Shown: in pieces, positions 1-13,200 of the stretch
How positions within the stretch are numbered: position 1 is the first letter of the stretch
Layout of the letters: each line of letters starts with the position of its first letter
NCBI GenBank assembly: GCA_900708905.1
Contig: CAADRB010000030.1
Location: 1,356,741 to 1,420,740, forward strand
Length of the DNA: 64,000 nucleotides
Direction of reading: 5' to 3'
Source of the DNA: Hymenolepis diminuta
Taxonomy: Eukaryota; Platyhelminthes; Cestoda; Cyclophyllidea; Hymenolepididae
Notes under the pieces: generated by a model
Told to the model about the DNA's origin: nothing
Database searches by the model: none
Seen by the model: the letters and a program-made list of their open reading frames with translations, nothing else
Translations under genes and position numbers: made by a program

Positions 1-411
1 TTTAGTCAACTCTTGGCGTTCTCCTCTGCAACTGTTGTTAGCCTTTATGCCCAGCAACAATATGAACATAATGCTACTACTTATAAACATTTTGCCTCTA
101 CTGGTTACAAGACTATATTCCTATCTCTATTATCATTCAATTTAAATATTCTGCCACCATCTGCCTCCTTATCTTGTATTAATAAAATTCATATATCGAA
201 AAATGGGCAATATCAAGTGTATTCTGTCTTGTGTCTCTCTTGTGCTTACTAATACTAGACAAAGAGAAGCAGCTGAATTGGTATTTCTAGGTCAGAGAAA
301 CCTTGGACTGTTTATCTCTGTCGACTGGCGACTACAACATTTAAAGTGCGATATTATTTACAAACCATATTCATGGAGAACAAAAACAATTATATTTGAC
401 TTTATTGATGA
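1..411. other. Gene-free AT-rich sequence
   Basis: No recognisable gene, RNA or repeat. The short open frames here have no recognisable domain and no splice-linked partner. Confidence 0.5.
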
Positions 412-945
412 ATGGGTAATTTGCTGGAGTTAAGATGAAAATTAAAGGTTGGCAGCTAACAACTTCCAATAGCAACAACAGTCACTAATTCGTAGCTATT
501 TGAGTAAGAGCTAACAATTGGGAAGCTGAACACCAAGAGTTGACTTGGGCAAAATGTGTTCGAGGAAGTCACAACGAGGATTGAAGTGGGTAAGAGAGAG
601 AGACGGGAGAGTGCTGAGGAAGAGAGGAGATGAGAGGGAAATGTAGGGGCCGATAACTGACAAGCGCGCGTTTTGTCTAGAGTGGAAGAACAAAGACAGT
701 CACTTGTGTAAGGCCGCGCGAGGGCAAATGTACTTTTAAGTGGAACGAGGCTATTATAGAAAAGAAGGGATCGATAGGCATGTTTAGACATGACAGATGG
801 GGGTTTTACGTCATAGAGGCATGAAAGACGTCACTGCTGCTGCGTGGACGAAAAAAAAATCAAAGTATTGTCATAGAGAATGCGAATAAAGAGTAATTAT
901 GGAAATAATATAAAGAGTCATCCAAATTTATAAGATATAAATATA
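412..945. repeat. Dispersed repeat R1, copy A
   Basis: This segment aligns by eye, in the same orientation, with 41359-41810. Shared blocks include a stretch near the start around 'cagtcac(t/c)aattcgtagct', a central 'ggccgataactgacaa', and a distal block around 'catgaaagacgtcact' and 'agagaatgcgaat'. Copy A carries roughly 90 bp (about 530-620) that copy B lacks. No long open frame is shared, so it is non-coding. It could be the LTR of a retrotransposon or a non-autonomous (TRIM/SINE-like) element. I cannot identify the family, and the ends are approximate. Confidence 0.65.
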
Positions 946-3900
946 TATATAAATATATATATATGGGAAAATAATTATCGATCAATGGTAAGACTAGTCC
1001 AGATGGTTCGAGTTAAAAATAAGGTCATAAGGGATTAAAAGCGATGAACTAAGAAAAGGAACTCCTCGAAGCCTAAAAGAATCTAATTCTAGGACATTTC
1101 ATTCATGATAAAATAGCAGAAGCCCACATCAAGTGCCCGATTAGACATGTCTGAGTCGATATATGAGTAACTAATTAAATAATAATTAATCTTTGGATTT
1201 AAAATTACGGCAGCTTATCGTCTCCAGGGGAAAACATATTGTTTGCTATGAAAGAATTTGCTTGAAAGGTGGGATTTGCTTCGTTAAAATAATCACCTTC
1301 TGGTCTTGGTTCCAAGAAGATAAAAATAAATTGAGGTGGCATGATCAATTCGATCGAATCGGTTACTAAGCTAGGAATATTTTAGACGTAATCTCACCGG
1401 GAGTCAATTCATAAAATTTGAGAGACTCTAGGCTCACTGACTTCATTACTTACTTCTTCCTGACCCCCTCCTCCACTTTTAGCCCTGTTGGATTCGTTTG
1501 ATTCCCATGATTAAAATTTACAAAAGCTTTTATATATCTGCAATTGCAGTATCAATTACGAGCACAAAAAGCGCAAGTCATCCTCTCTTCCTTTAAGATT
1601 CTGAGCGTGCAGTTACCCTATACAATACATTTAATTATCTGCGCATTAGATAACTATCACTATAAATGACAAATCTCTTCATCCGCATCAGCAGAAGAAA
1701 GCTTTTAGTTATATTAAGCAAAAAAAGGGAAAAATTTACCGAACTTGACAAAAGATTATTGAGGAAAGATAACTTAAGTTTGATAAATGAAAATGAAAAG
1801 AACATGCTGTCATTTATTTTCGTATTTGTTCATTAAAGATGATAAAAGCTAACATAAAGAGATAATTGTTCTTTAAAATAAAGAATATAGCATTACGATT
1901 TTCCCAATTATAAAGGAAAAATAGCCACCCCAGTATCAATATTTTAATATATGATTTGGTTAATAAAATAATAATATTGATGTAATAAATAAAATATATT
2001 AATTCGCCGGAAATTTGATAGCCTCCGTCCATTCTGAAAAATTTTTTCCTATAGTAAACAATTTTGAAATAAAAAATGCGTGTAAAAGGAAATTTTTTCA
2101 GGAACAATTCTTCAAATTTATAGGGACCCTCAGTATTAAGTGCCAATCTCCTCAACTATGAAGATGGGATGAGTAGCGTCACGAAATTGCTAAGAAATCA
2201 TAACGCAGAGAAAACTTGATAATCTATTGTTGTTAAAGCCTTACAAACTTTACTACCTCGAGATTGAAAGAAGATAAAGACAGTGGCAGAATGTTGGCAT
2301 TACGAAAGAAAAAAAAGGGGATCTTGATCATCCATTTAAAAACTGAAAATACGGTTAGTTGGTTGAGTAAAGCTCACAATGCATGGGTTGAACAAGGATA
2401 AATCTGTTTAAAGTCAGGGAATAAGTTTTGTAACGCTCAGATAACCTTTGAAAACTGCTGCAGTTCAGACTCTGAGAAGATAAGAAAAAAGAAGGAAGAA
2501 AAAAAACCTGTAGCTTTTATTAAGAAAATAAAAATGGTTATGTAATTGAATATGTAATAAACGACTGGCTGACCTGTCGACCAGTTTTGGCAGCGATTGG
2601 TCCCTCACCGGTGGTCTTAGGTGTCCAAGTGCGAGCGTGGATATTTAATAATCCATAGTTAAGGGCATGGAGGATGAACCATGAGTGTACTGATTATATT
2701 CGTTGTGTACTGGCTCGAGTGCGCCGAAAATAGGCGTCCTGACAATAAGGCATATTCACACAAACTGGTTGAGATTGATAAGAAATCGTGAATAATTCTC
2801 ATGAATGGATACAAATGTATGATTTATTTTAATATCAAACCGAGCAGAACTGAAATCGAATTGAAGTAACATAATTCTTCAATTATGAAAACTAAAAATA
2901 GGTCAGTATTCCTCTCAACATTCATACTAATCCCAATCTAACGACAATGGTGTTCAATCACAGCTTACTATCAGGAAAAGACTTTCCTTTCTAATATTTT
3001 GAAATCTGGCAATGCCTTTACGAACTCAATCTTCACTACGTAATCTAACGGAATATGTTGATTAAATGAACTTAGCAATTTTAATATCAGACATACAAAA
3101 TCTCTAAATCAAAATGTGCATGGTTGAGGATTTTTGAAAATTTCCTTAAATCGTCCGGCATCGGAGAACATATTGCAATCGGTGTAGATTGATAAAAATT
3201 TCATTCAAAAAACAAGCTCAGAAAGTCGCCCATTGAAAAATTAATTCACAGGTGTCATTGAAAATACCTCTGGAAAGTATTGTTTCTAGGTCACTCCGCT
3301 GTATTCTAATGGGAAAAATGGCATTTCACTTAAATATTAATAGACATGAATATTATATATATATTTAATATTCAGATTCAAATATATTTATATAGTATAT
3401 AATATAATATACTCAATGCAAAGAAAATTATAATTAACCATGGCAAGGTAAAAAATATAACAATTTTTAATCATTAAAAAACCGTCGCGAACACAGAAAA
3501 AAACAGTCAGATGTGGGTTAAGGGAAGAGAATCAAGTAGAAGCAGAAATTTAGATCTGATCATCAAAAGAGTTTTACACAATCAGATCATTGGACTCAGG
3601 TTGTACGCTTTGTCACTTCTCGGATATTTTATTAATGCTCAAATAAACAGTAATGTTCAGTAAATCGATTCTAAGGCCTGAAGATAATAAAATGAATTCT
3701 CAATCAAAATACAAATCCCATTTAGCACCAATTTAACGAATCTATATTGGCAACTAGTATATCCTGCTTCCTAACCCGTAAATGTATTTCTAGATATTTT
3801 TTCTTAAAACTACCGATCCTCACCACCAAACAAGATTGAGAAGGAAATAGACCGATGAACAGAGTTTATTAGAAGAGAACCAGGGATCAAGAGAGGAAGA

Positions 3901-4689
3901 GAGTGCAGGTAACGAATGGAGTTTGTATTTACGAATGATATATATATATATATATATATATATAGGCAGAGCGTCCAGAGTCGTTGTGGGTCTTCGACAG
4001 ATGATCAAGGTAATTGTGACAGTAGGGAGTCCGAGTTCATGTAGGGTCTCGGAGGGTGATAACAATAAATCAGTAAACATTTGTTATACACAATTGATCA
4101 AACTTTCTTTAAACTATCTAAAAACCTCATTTTTTATCTCAATTAAAACATAACTGCGTTTAAATTAATACGAAGATTATGTTGCGCCCTTGTTATGGCA
4201 GAATAAGATTTTAATTCTAACACCAATTAACTGGACATTTCTCAAAACAATAGGGTGCACGTAAGTTAATTAAAATGTTATCTTTCATAGTTAAAGTAGT
4301 TTAAACTTTTACTAACTCACATTTTCAAAAAGCAAACGTTTTTGGGGTTAGACTGGAATAGGAAGAAGGTATTTTAAATTTGAAGAATGCAATATTAAAA
4401 ATCAAATATTTCTTTTGAAATCAAGTAGATTTTTCGGATCGAAATACTTTATTCTTTTAAGTATGATTACAGGTTTCAATTAGAAATTAGTTGAGTTTAT
4501 ATTTGTATGGACAGCATTTCGTTTCCATAGGTACTTTTTCTGAACCACGTGTTTTAATAATCGGTTTCAATACACTGGACAGCGTACAGCTAAATTGTGA
4601 AGTTGAGCTTCACTTTTTCCTGGAATTTTACTCTTTCCTTTTCTTCCATATATTAAACAAAAAACATTGTTCGTTATAAATAGGGCTGC
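946..4689. other. Gene-free AT-rich sequence
   Basis: About 3.7 kb with no supported gene. It holds AT-rich low-complexity patches (946-965 and about 3350-3412) and one clean (AT)n tract listed separately. Open frames are short and non-conserved. Confidence 0.5.
3938..3964. repeat. (AT)n microsatellite
   Basis: An uninterrupted alternating AT tract of 27 bases, directly visible. It is likely length-polymorphic. Confidence 0.95.
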
Positions 4690-5040
4690 AATCATTTTTA
4701 TTACTCAGAGTAACACAAAAAAATCTTATTTGTGAGAGGCAGTGGAACTCGGTTAACAGAAAGTCTAACGAATGATAATTAGAAGGAGATCGACACCATG
4801 CTGAGGGCATCGTCAAGAAAGTAAAAAGAATCGATTCACTTTATTTTCTGGATTCGGGTTGTAGTATATTTACTAAGTGGGTAGTTCACATTCCAGAATT
4901 CAAATTTCATGATTCATCTCCTAAACTGTGGCTAATGCTTGTGTTTGGTGTACGGTGTCCGTTGACCCGTTTTTACCACGACCGTCACTCCCAACTCTTT
5001 TAATGTTTTTCTCTACTGATTGAGAAGGCAAATTAATCTT
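4690..5040. repeat. Dispersed repeat R2, copy A
   Basis: Aligns by eye, same orientation, with about 55255-55625 in the last intron of the ClC gene. Conserved blocks include 'tcggttaacag', an 'aatgata' block with a following 'gaaggag/ggaggag', and 'gtgggtagttc'/'atgggtagttc', followed by similar spacing to a T-rich end. It is non-coding. The element type is unknown and the boundaries are approximate. Confidence 0.55.
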
Positions 5041-5419
5041 TCATTATATTTAGCACTTTACAGCCTTAACATTTTGTGACAGCAGAGCTCCGTAAGCTGT
5101 GTTTACTCAAGTTAAATAAATTCACAAAGCGATTTACAAATATATATAATTTAATGTTTTATGTTATTTGAACTCTGATTTTTTCTATAAGTTCAAAAAG
5201 CCCGAGTCACAAGGGCTGCAAGAATAATTCTATCTCCTAACAAAAACATTTTATTGAATTTTGAAATTTCTGAAAATGTCATCAATCGCCATATATGCCC
5301 GATAACGAAAATGAAAATTTGTGTTTTCTAATTTTACAGTCCGAAAATATATCATAACACATTGGCTGAAAAGTCCCGGGCCTAACAAAGAAAACATAGT
5401 TTTTTGTTCAAAATTAGCT

Positions 5420-6490
5420 TTATTCATCAACGTAATCTCCATCAAGAGCAACNNNNNNNNNNNNNNNNNNNNNNNNNNNNNNNNNNNNNNNNNNNNNNNN
5501 NNNNNNNNNNNNNNNNNNNNNNNNNNNNNNNNNNNNNNNNNNNNNNNNNNNNNNNNNNNNNNNNNNNNNNNNNNNNNNNNNNNNNNNNNNNNNNNNNNNN
5601 NNNNNNNNNNNNNNNNNNNNNNNNNNNNNNNNNNNNNNNNNNNNNNNNNNNNNNNNNNNNNNNNNNNNNNNNNNNNNNNNNNNNNNNNNNNNNNNNNNNN
5701 NNNNNNNNNNNNNNNNNNNNNNNNNNNNNNNNNNNNNNNNNNNNNNNNNNNNNNNNNNNNNNNNNNNNNNNNNNNNNNNNNNNNNNNNNNNNNNNNNNNN
5801 NNNNNNNNNNNNNNNNNNNNNNNNNNNNNNNNNNNNNNNNNNNNNNNNNNNNNNNNNNNNNNNNNNNNNNNNNNNNNNNNNNNNNNNNNNNNNNNNNNNN
5901 NNNNNNNNNNNNNNNNNNNNNNNNNNNNNNNNNNNNNNNNNNNNNNNNNNNNNNNNNNNNNNNNNNNNNNNNNNNNNNNNNNNNNNNNNNNNNNNNNNNN
6001 NNNNNNNNNNNNNNNNNNNNNNNNNNNNNNNNNNNNNNNNNNNNNNNNNNNNNNNNNNNNNNNNNNNNNNNNNNNNNNNNNNNNNNNNNNNNNNNNNNNN
6101 NNNNNNNNNNNNNNNNNNNNNNNNNNNNNNNNNNNNNNNNNNNNNNNNNNNNNNNNNNNNNNNNNNNNNNNNNNNNNNNNNNNNNNNNNNNNNNNNNNNN
6201 NNNNNNNNNNNNNNNNNNNNNNNNNNNNNNNNNNNNNNNNNNNNNNNNCAAAACGATTTTGTGGATTTTTTAATGTTTCCTGGTGTTTCCGCCTCATTTG
6301 GACGTCCACTGCGTTCTGCATCATCGGTATCTCTACGACCACGTTTGAAGTCAGCAAACTAACGTTTTATTGTTGTTTCTGATGGAGCGGAGTCCCCATA
6401 ACACTATTCAAGCCATTGCTTCGCTTGAACGGTATTTTTTCCCATCAGGAAGCAGTGTAGAATTCAAACACGAAATTGCTTTTGATCCAT
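5420..6490 (-). pseudogene. Mariner transposase, inactivated, middle not sequenced
   Basis: On the minus strand, translation from the ATG at 6490 gives a mariner transposase N-terminus. It starts MDQKQFRV, then has the helix-turn-helix region with 'YGDSAPSETTIKR', then 'FADFKRGR' and 'ERSGRPNEA'. Three nonsense codons lie within about the first 45 codons: two at positions where mariners normally have tryptophan and one at a lysine position. The C-terminus, next to the left terminus, reads 'ALDGDYVDE' then stop, the usual mariner ending. The catalytic D,D(34)D core falls entirely inside the run of N and cannot be judged. The three stops show that this copy cannot encode an active enzyme. Confidence 0.88.
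5453..6248. other. Assembly gap (796 N)
   Basis: A run of N with no sequence, lying wholly inside the mariner element. Open frames drawn across it are artefacts. Confidence 1.
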
Positions 6491-6671
6491 TGTTTTGAAA
6501 ATAACAAAAGTGGCGTCACTCTTAGCACAATAACTCACAAACTAATGAATAGAATATCATGAAATTTTAAGAGCTGTCTTTTGAAGGTAAGTATTAACTG
6601 AAAGAACGGTGACTGCAATAAAACTAGCGCCATCTATGTGTTAGGCCCGGGACTTTTCAGCCCATGTGTTA

Positions 6672-9100
6672 CATTTGAAACATGAACTGTGAGGTAACAA
6701 AGGCGATAAATAATAGCGTATGTGCTAAATGCGAGAACTTGAATTCTTTGTTACACCAGCTAATATACTAATATAATGGACTATACCAATCAATCATACG
6801 AACTTGTGTGTCCTATGGCCCTCTTCGATACTATTTGAACTGGTGTGTAAAGAATGCGGATTTGAATATTTCATGCAATGTGGATATTTATAAAACGTCT
6901 TTAAGTCTCACTACTCACTCAGTTGCATAATTCATAACGACCTCTAATTGCTCAGGGAAAAATATTTTATACGTCAAAAGAGATAGATGTTTGCCTTAGT
7001 TGCAAATGAACTTTACATCCCACTACACAATTTTGAAATTTCACATTTCCAAAAACTTATGTAATTCTATTACATACGTCTTCATGAGGTTATTGGAAGC
7101 ACTGTGTATCAAATTAATAAATAATTCATTTATATCGGTTCTCCATCTTAATGTGATTCTTTTTTATTCGAAATATATGTCTGTCCATTGATAATATTAA
7201 CATGAGGAGGAAAAATCCACAGAATATTAACAAAGTAAATTTAATTTCAGTAAAAAATAAATTGTGAAAAATTTTTAAATGCGTTTGTATTTTAATTCAA
7301 TTTAGCGAAATCTCATTTTCGTCAGAGCATCACAAAATGGTATTTTTTAAAATATTTCCCTGTGATTAAAATTGTTGCTTTTCATTCCAAATTAAACATA
7401 TGTAAAAGATGAGAGCAATAGAAGGTGCTGGAAATAAATATCTGTTTTAGTAAGTAGGTTCATAATTAAAAGACTCAGAGATTTGTTAAAATGTAAATGA
7501 TGAATTTTAAATCTTTCACATATTCTCCTGTTTGACAGGAGAATCGAATCGTTCAGACAATTCGTGGTAATTTGTGCCTAAGTAATACTCCAGTAATTTT
7601 CAGTAATATTCGCTATTCTAAAATTTCAGTTTTGCATTAGATCAGTTTGGACTAGTTAAGTATGCAATTTTATCTCCATTATTCGTATTAAGAAATATGC
7701 ATTACTATTCTAACTACGCAGAACTTCACGATGAAAAAAAACATTTAAATGCATTTCCTCGTTCTGAGAACTGGATAGTAACCGCAATTTACCTTCGACA
7801 CCATTTAAAACTAAACTCCAAATATATGTTTTACCAATCCAGGAGGCCTCTATGGAAAACATCCTAATTACTACTTAATCTCACAACATTTTTTTCTTTT
7901 TATGACCAGAAATCTAAGTTTTTGCTTCCATTCTTTTATGATCCATGGACCGATATCCGGTCAGAAGGAGGAAAAGCGAAAGTTGTCGTTGCTATAGTAG
8001 AAATTTGTTTCAGTCCAATTTGAACTATGGGTAATTCAGTGTAATTCGTGTTAGTTCACATACACATTTTAGAGTTGGCGAGCATTTCAGTCAACTGAGA
8101 AGACAAAGTAAAAATTTTATTTTAATTTCTTCAAGGAAAAATATTCAATATTTTCCATAATTTTCTTTTCATCTTGATATATTAGACCAAAATCAGTTGG
8201 TTGCTGGCCGTTATTCATTCTTTTTTTCAACTCGCATCTTCCAAAGGAATTTGAACTGATCGTGTATTTTCCACCGATAAATCTTGTAACAGAATAAGTC
8301 AATCATTAGTAGTTATCCTGAAAATAGGTAACCTCTTGCAATAATTCACAATAAAATAGACCAGTAGTAGAGAGCGATAAGTTTATTTGGTTCTGATATT
8401 GACATCTGGTCATTTAAATCCCATTTCGAATGAACAGCCATGTCTTTGTTTGGTGAACTTTGGATCCAAAATATCTACTCAACAGCTTGGATGATCTGTT
8501 GCTCTTGAATTAATTTAACAGGATTCACTAGGTAGTCTTGAAAAATTTGCATCATATTCATCGTCATAAATTTCCAATGTAAAGTGCTTTTATTGCTGAA
8601 GCAGCAAATATTTCGCACTAGAAGGTGAATTTTTCATTTTTGAAGAATCTGGTTTATTTAACTATCTCTCTGTCAGAGAGAAATCTTTCTAAATAATAAA
8701 AAATTAAGTAAAATTTTCTCTATTTTTGTGCAATACATCAAGTAATGTTTATGAAAAAGTTATAAATGATGCTGCCTAAAGTAGTAACATTGTATTACTC
8801 AATCTTGATCTCAAATAATTTAAATGTGCTACATTTATAAATTGATTGCTTTTTCTATGACAAAGTTTGGATTCCTTAAATGTTTTTTTGCTTTTTCAAT
8901 ACACTTTGGTAGTCACTTTAAATATTAAGTTATTTGTAAGGAGACGAAATGAATGGTAAAGTGATTCTTTGCTGAACTTATATGAAGGAAATAAAAGTTC
9001 ATATTTAAAGATCATATTGAAGTATTCCTGCAAAAAAGCTGCAATTTAGTTATGCTGAATATTCAGACAGTTTACCCGCATATTAAAATTTTCTCGTCGG
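6672..9100. other. Gene-free AT-rich sequence
   Basis: No supported gene. A minus-strand open frame at 8302-8117 (61 codons) has no recognisable domain and no partner exon that I can join to it. Confidence 0.45.
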
Positions 9101-9839
9101 ATACAAACGTTATACAGATTGCAAAATGTTTGAGAGGCTGGTTGCAGAAATAAAGGATCTTTCTGCAAAATTTGAGGTGAAATATTCTCGTGTTATTCCT
9201 ATTACTTCTACTGCCACCGTTTCTCATACTTCTACGAAAAAATTTCCTCTACTCCCTCTTGTACCATTATCTTCTTTGGTGCTTTCTACGGCAACTCCCA
9301 TTGAGGCGGTCAATAATGACATGAAGTTGCTTCCATCAGTTAGTGAGATAGTGTAAAAATAATTAATCTCACACACCCTGCAGAATCTTCCATGCATAAA
9401 GTCATTCCAACACCAGTTGTCTCCAAGCTTTTCATGATCAAGCAACAACCAATCCCGAAACTCCCTCTGCTTGATCACCAGACAAATCAAATGTGTCACC
9501 TAAAGAAACACGGGGAAAGTTTTTAAAATTTTGTCTCTCACAGAACTTATAAATTGTCTCCACAATGTCTTGATCAGTGCAGCCACATCCGAGTTAAATC
9601 AAAGGTTCATTTTCTGTTCTAGGTACCTGGCACTGGTGAGTGAAAAATTTGAAGAACACAAGGAAACCATTCTTCCTAAACTTGTTTCTTGCTCAATTGA
9701 AACAGTACAAAAAGTGGTTCCACAAAGTGCAGGCGAAATGAACAAAGAGCTGTACTCATCGATTCCAACGATCATTTATATGTCCTCAATCTCAGACTTC
9801 TTAGTCTCACATTGATCTCACTGTTCTGAACCAGCCTTA

Positions 9840-10265
9840 GAAATCTCTCATATTATCCTGGTGGATTCGTATTCAAAATGGCCTGAGGTTATACTCCATT
9901 AAGTCTGTCACAATCGGAACCACCATTAACACCCCTCACCGGATATTTGCCACTCATTGGATACCAAAAATTATATCATCTTGAAATTTCACTCAGTTCT
10001 CTTCTAGTTGATGTGGGGACTTTTGTCGTGGCTTAAATATCCTACTTTTACACTTATTGACAACATGAAGAGGCAAATTTTCGTGTCATAATAGGAGGAG
10101 ACAGTAGAATTGATTCTTAATTCCTTACAGTTTAGGTACCGGACGACGTCTCATGATAGTGTCAAAATCTGGGCGTACCATCGCAAAAATCTCCGTTCTC
10201 GGTGCGTAGTCGTGTCTTGAATTTGAATAAAATCACCCCTAAATCACTATCACTTTTGGAATTAT
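9840..10265 (+). pseudogene. Ty3/gypsy-like integrase core, decayed
   Basis: Translation gives an rve-type integrase in pieces. One frame from about 9847 reads 'HIILVDSYSKWPEV', containing the first catalytic aspartate. After a frameshift near 9897 another frame reads 'TIGTTINTPHRIFATHW', then 'FTQFSSS' and 'GDFCRGLNI', matching the order of retrotransposon integrase cores. At least two stops lie in this second frame. The usual aspartate-containing DNG before TQF is destroyed, so the catalytic triad is broken. Weaker similarity continues to about 10265. Two upstream open frames (9126-9356 and 9531-9815) might be other parts of the same element, but I do not recognise them. No LTRs were identified. 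Confidence 0.75.
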
Positions 10266-13200
10266 TAAAAACCCGGTGTGTCTATTTCCATCCATTTCGT
10301 AGAGTGGCCATTATTTCATTTACTGCATTACGCCTCACATCTATGATTCCAAATATTACAATTAGCCGTTTTTAAAGTTCAACTAACTACTCTTACAACG
10401 AGGCTCTATTTATCTTTCCAGCGGGTTCATGGCAAAACTGCAAGATCAAGAAGTGAATTTACAGGTTAGATTACTTTTAAAAACATCTATGTCGTAATAA
10501 TCTACAATTAGCATGTTAATTATAGAGACAAGGCAAATTCACGATTATGGACCGGTTGGAATTGAGTTATTTTGTCTGAGGAAATGTTTATGAATTATGT
10601 TTACGTACATTTGGGTAAGCAGATTAGTTGATGTCTGAATGTTATAAATACCCAATGTTCTCTTCAATTTCGCATCACTTTAACAGAACTTAAATTACAA
10701 ATCTCAGGCCCATCTTATGAGATATTCTTACAGAAAATTTTATTGGTTAATCACAGAATACAGCAAGTATAGACAATACTATCATGGTCAACCTAATCTG
10801 CATATATTTTGTTCTCCTAATATGCTGGTGAATAATCGAAGTTAATGAGACCATCGCAGACGTTGACAATGCTCAAGCCCAGTGCTTAAGACACTATCAT
10901 CATTTGAACTGAGGATATCTCTGTAATGATTGCTCCGTGTGTTTCTAACCCTTCGTTGACAGTATGTCTCGAGAGTGTTAAAAGTAGGCTCCCAATCTTG
11001 TTGGAGAAAATGGAAGCACACGTGCATGCTGCCATGCCCACACAGAGTGACCAATTGGATCAACTTGGGATGTGCTTGGTCATTAGCTAGATCAGGCCAG
11101 TAGTCATCGTCAAAACCATCGCCGTTCCCTCTCTGTGTTTGTACTCTTCCCTTGTTTTTATTTTTTCGTACATAGTATAAATGTTATTTCTTTCCGCATT
11201 TACTTACCTTGCCTACGTGTTGTACTTTAATGAAAGTCCACTTAAATTATGCTCCCTGCAACAGCCATTTCAGTAACGTATTAGAAAGACCCCAGGAGGA
11301 ATATGTCTGATCTGTTTCATGTATTTTTATATTCTGGTAGCGACAACTGCTTAGATAGACAGAATAGACAGACTTGACGACGGGAGGGAACTAATCATGC
11401 CAAAGTTATTATTTATCTCAATTGGAGTTTGCCATGCTGTCCGATACTGAAAGCCCGGATACAAAATTCCCATACCTAATCTGCGTTAAAAAATTCGATT
11501 TGACTAGGCTCCTGATGCCTGGCCACCTTTGTCATCACTCGTTATTCTTGTCTTCCCTCTAATAAGCTCAAATCTAGACGGGTCGTTTGATTATAAAAAA
11601 GTTAACCTATTTTTTATATATCTATTGTTTACATATTCCCTCTTCACTCATGTTTTTTCTTTAAAATATGAACTTTAACTTTTTCTGAAATTCCAAAATC
11701 TCAATCAGAATTCAAAAGGATTTTTTGAAGAAAAAACTCCTGCCACTCTCACAAATATACTCAATATTCGTGGATGAATTTCTTCGTGCCGTCTTGCACA
11801 TGCTTATTCCGGCATTTGATACAAATCAAATCCATTGAATCTGAGAGTTCTAATCTTGAAAGCTTGGTTAACTTCGCTTTAGATAAGTACAAAGTGAGTA
11901 AGTTCTATAAACAGCCATGCAACTTTAACCAGGTATCCTTATAAAAAGGAAACATAAGTGAACTAGTGTTTACTTCACTTTTACATTTGTAATATAAAGA
12001 GCATTAACGTAACACGATAATTAACCATTTAAATAGAGTTAAGTAAATATATGGAGCCAAATCATTTAGAAAAATGGATGCGTACGATTTATTGCTATTT
12101 GATCAAAGATGAAGGATCCCGTGTTTTGCCTGAATTAAGCGTTTTTCATCCGAGTGACCTGAGATAACCCAAATTCCCCCAATACCTTGAACCCTATGGT
12201 ATTCTACGTCGATCACGTCCTTGTGTCCACTTCAGTCCCATCTCTATCTCTTCCTTTTCGCGTTTTTTATTCTCATAATATTCCTTACTGCCGATCATTC
12301 ATCCTTAGGGTAATGAAGTTCACAATGAGTCGTAATTGTTTTGGCTGAGTTAAACTCTTCGTGCCTACCCAACTGCTTTCAAATGACTATAATTTGATAT
12401 TTATTCGATGAGCACGGACGGTCATTCGTGAGCTGTAATTTACTTTTATTAACAGAATAAGTCGTTGATAAGTTACCCAAATTTATTTAAATCAAAGTAA
12501 TGTTTCTGTTTCTAATGGATTTTGCTGCAAATGTGCCATTGTCAAATTCTGAATTTATGGGGTGATTGAAATTGAAAATAATTATTTCATTGAAACTATT
12601 AACTCATCAGGAGTTGGAATACGCGTGACGGTATTTTATAAAAGTAAATTTGCATACCAAATTCCATAAAGATTTCTTTAGAGAAATTTTCTCTTTGAGT
12701 TATAATGTCATATGATGACATTTTATTATTTGTTTATGTGACCAACAATGAAATTATTGGTGGTTCACGCATGTGATAGTGTTCTCCTTACTGTCTACTA
12801 TTTCGGTATTTAAATCTGTCCATTGTACTGGACCCATTGGGTGACCTCAATCTAAGTCAGTTATCTGTCAGGGTTTTGTAAACAAAACACAATCTCATTC
12901 GAGATTTAGCGCAATAGATGTATTCAGAAATTCTTCAATTCTCTGGCTTTGAGTAAATTAAGGCAACCCTGAGATGAGAGTTTGACCATTCCGGGTTTAC
13001 GGTTAGTGGTTTAATACTGTGGGTATCCCAATTCACATTTGGAAGCACGATTAGTATACCGCGGCTGATTCAAGAGAGTTAATTCTGCTTATCATAACTT
13101 GGCCTGCACATAACAACCTACTTTTCACTCACACTATGCTGAAGCTTGTTCATTGTTCATCCAATTCTAATCCATCCTTTTTCTTCTCTTATTCTTTCAG

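Larger units (their letters stand above)
5357..6669 (-). mobile_element. Tc1/mariner-family transposon (mariner), with assembly gap
   Basis: Two near-identical inverted termini of about 28 bp bound the element. The left begins at 5357 with 'acacattggctgaaaag' and continues 'tcccgggcctaa'. The right end is its complement with one mismatch, ending at 6669. A TA dinucleotide flanks each end (5355-5356 and 6670-6671), the target duplication expected of mariner. The total of 1313 bp is normal for mariner, so the estimated gap size looks right. The transposase is on the minus strand and broken (see the pseudogene entry). This is a non-autonomous fossil as it stands. Confidence 0.92.

Noticed and set aside
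456..791. 111-codon minus-strand frame, serine- and leucine-rich
   Set aside because: It lies inside repeat R1. The second copy of R1 does not keep the frame, and no domain is visible.
5251..6382. Long open frames of 269-368 codons on both strands
   Set aside because: They exist only because the N run contains no stops. The real content is a broken mariner transposase on the minus strand in another frame.
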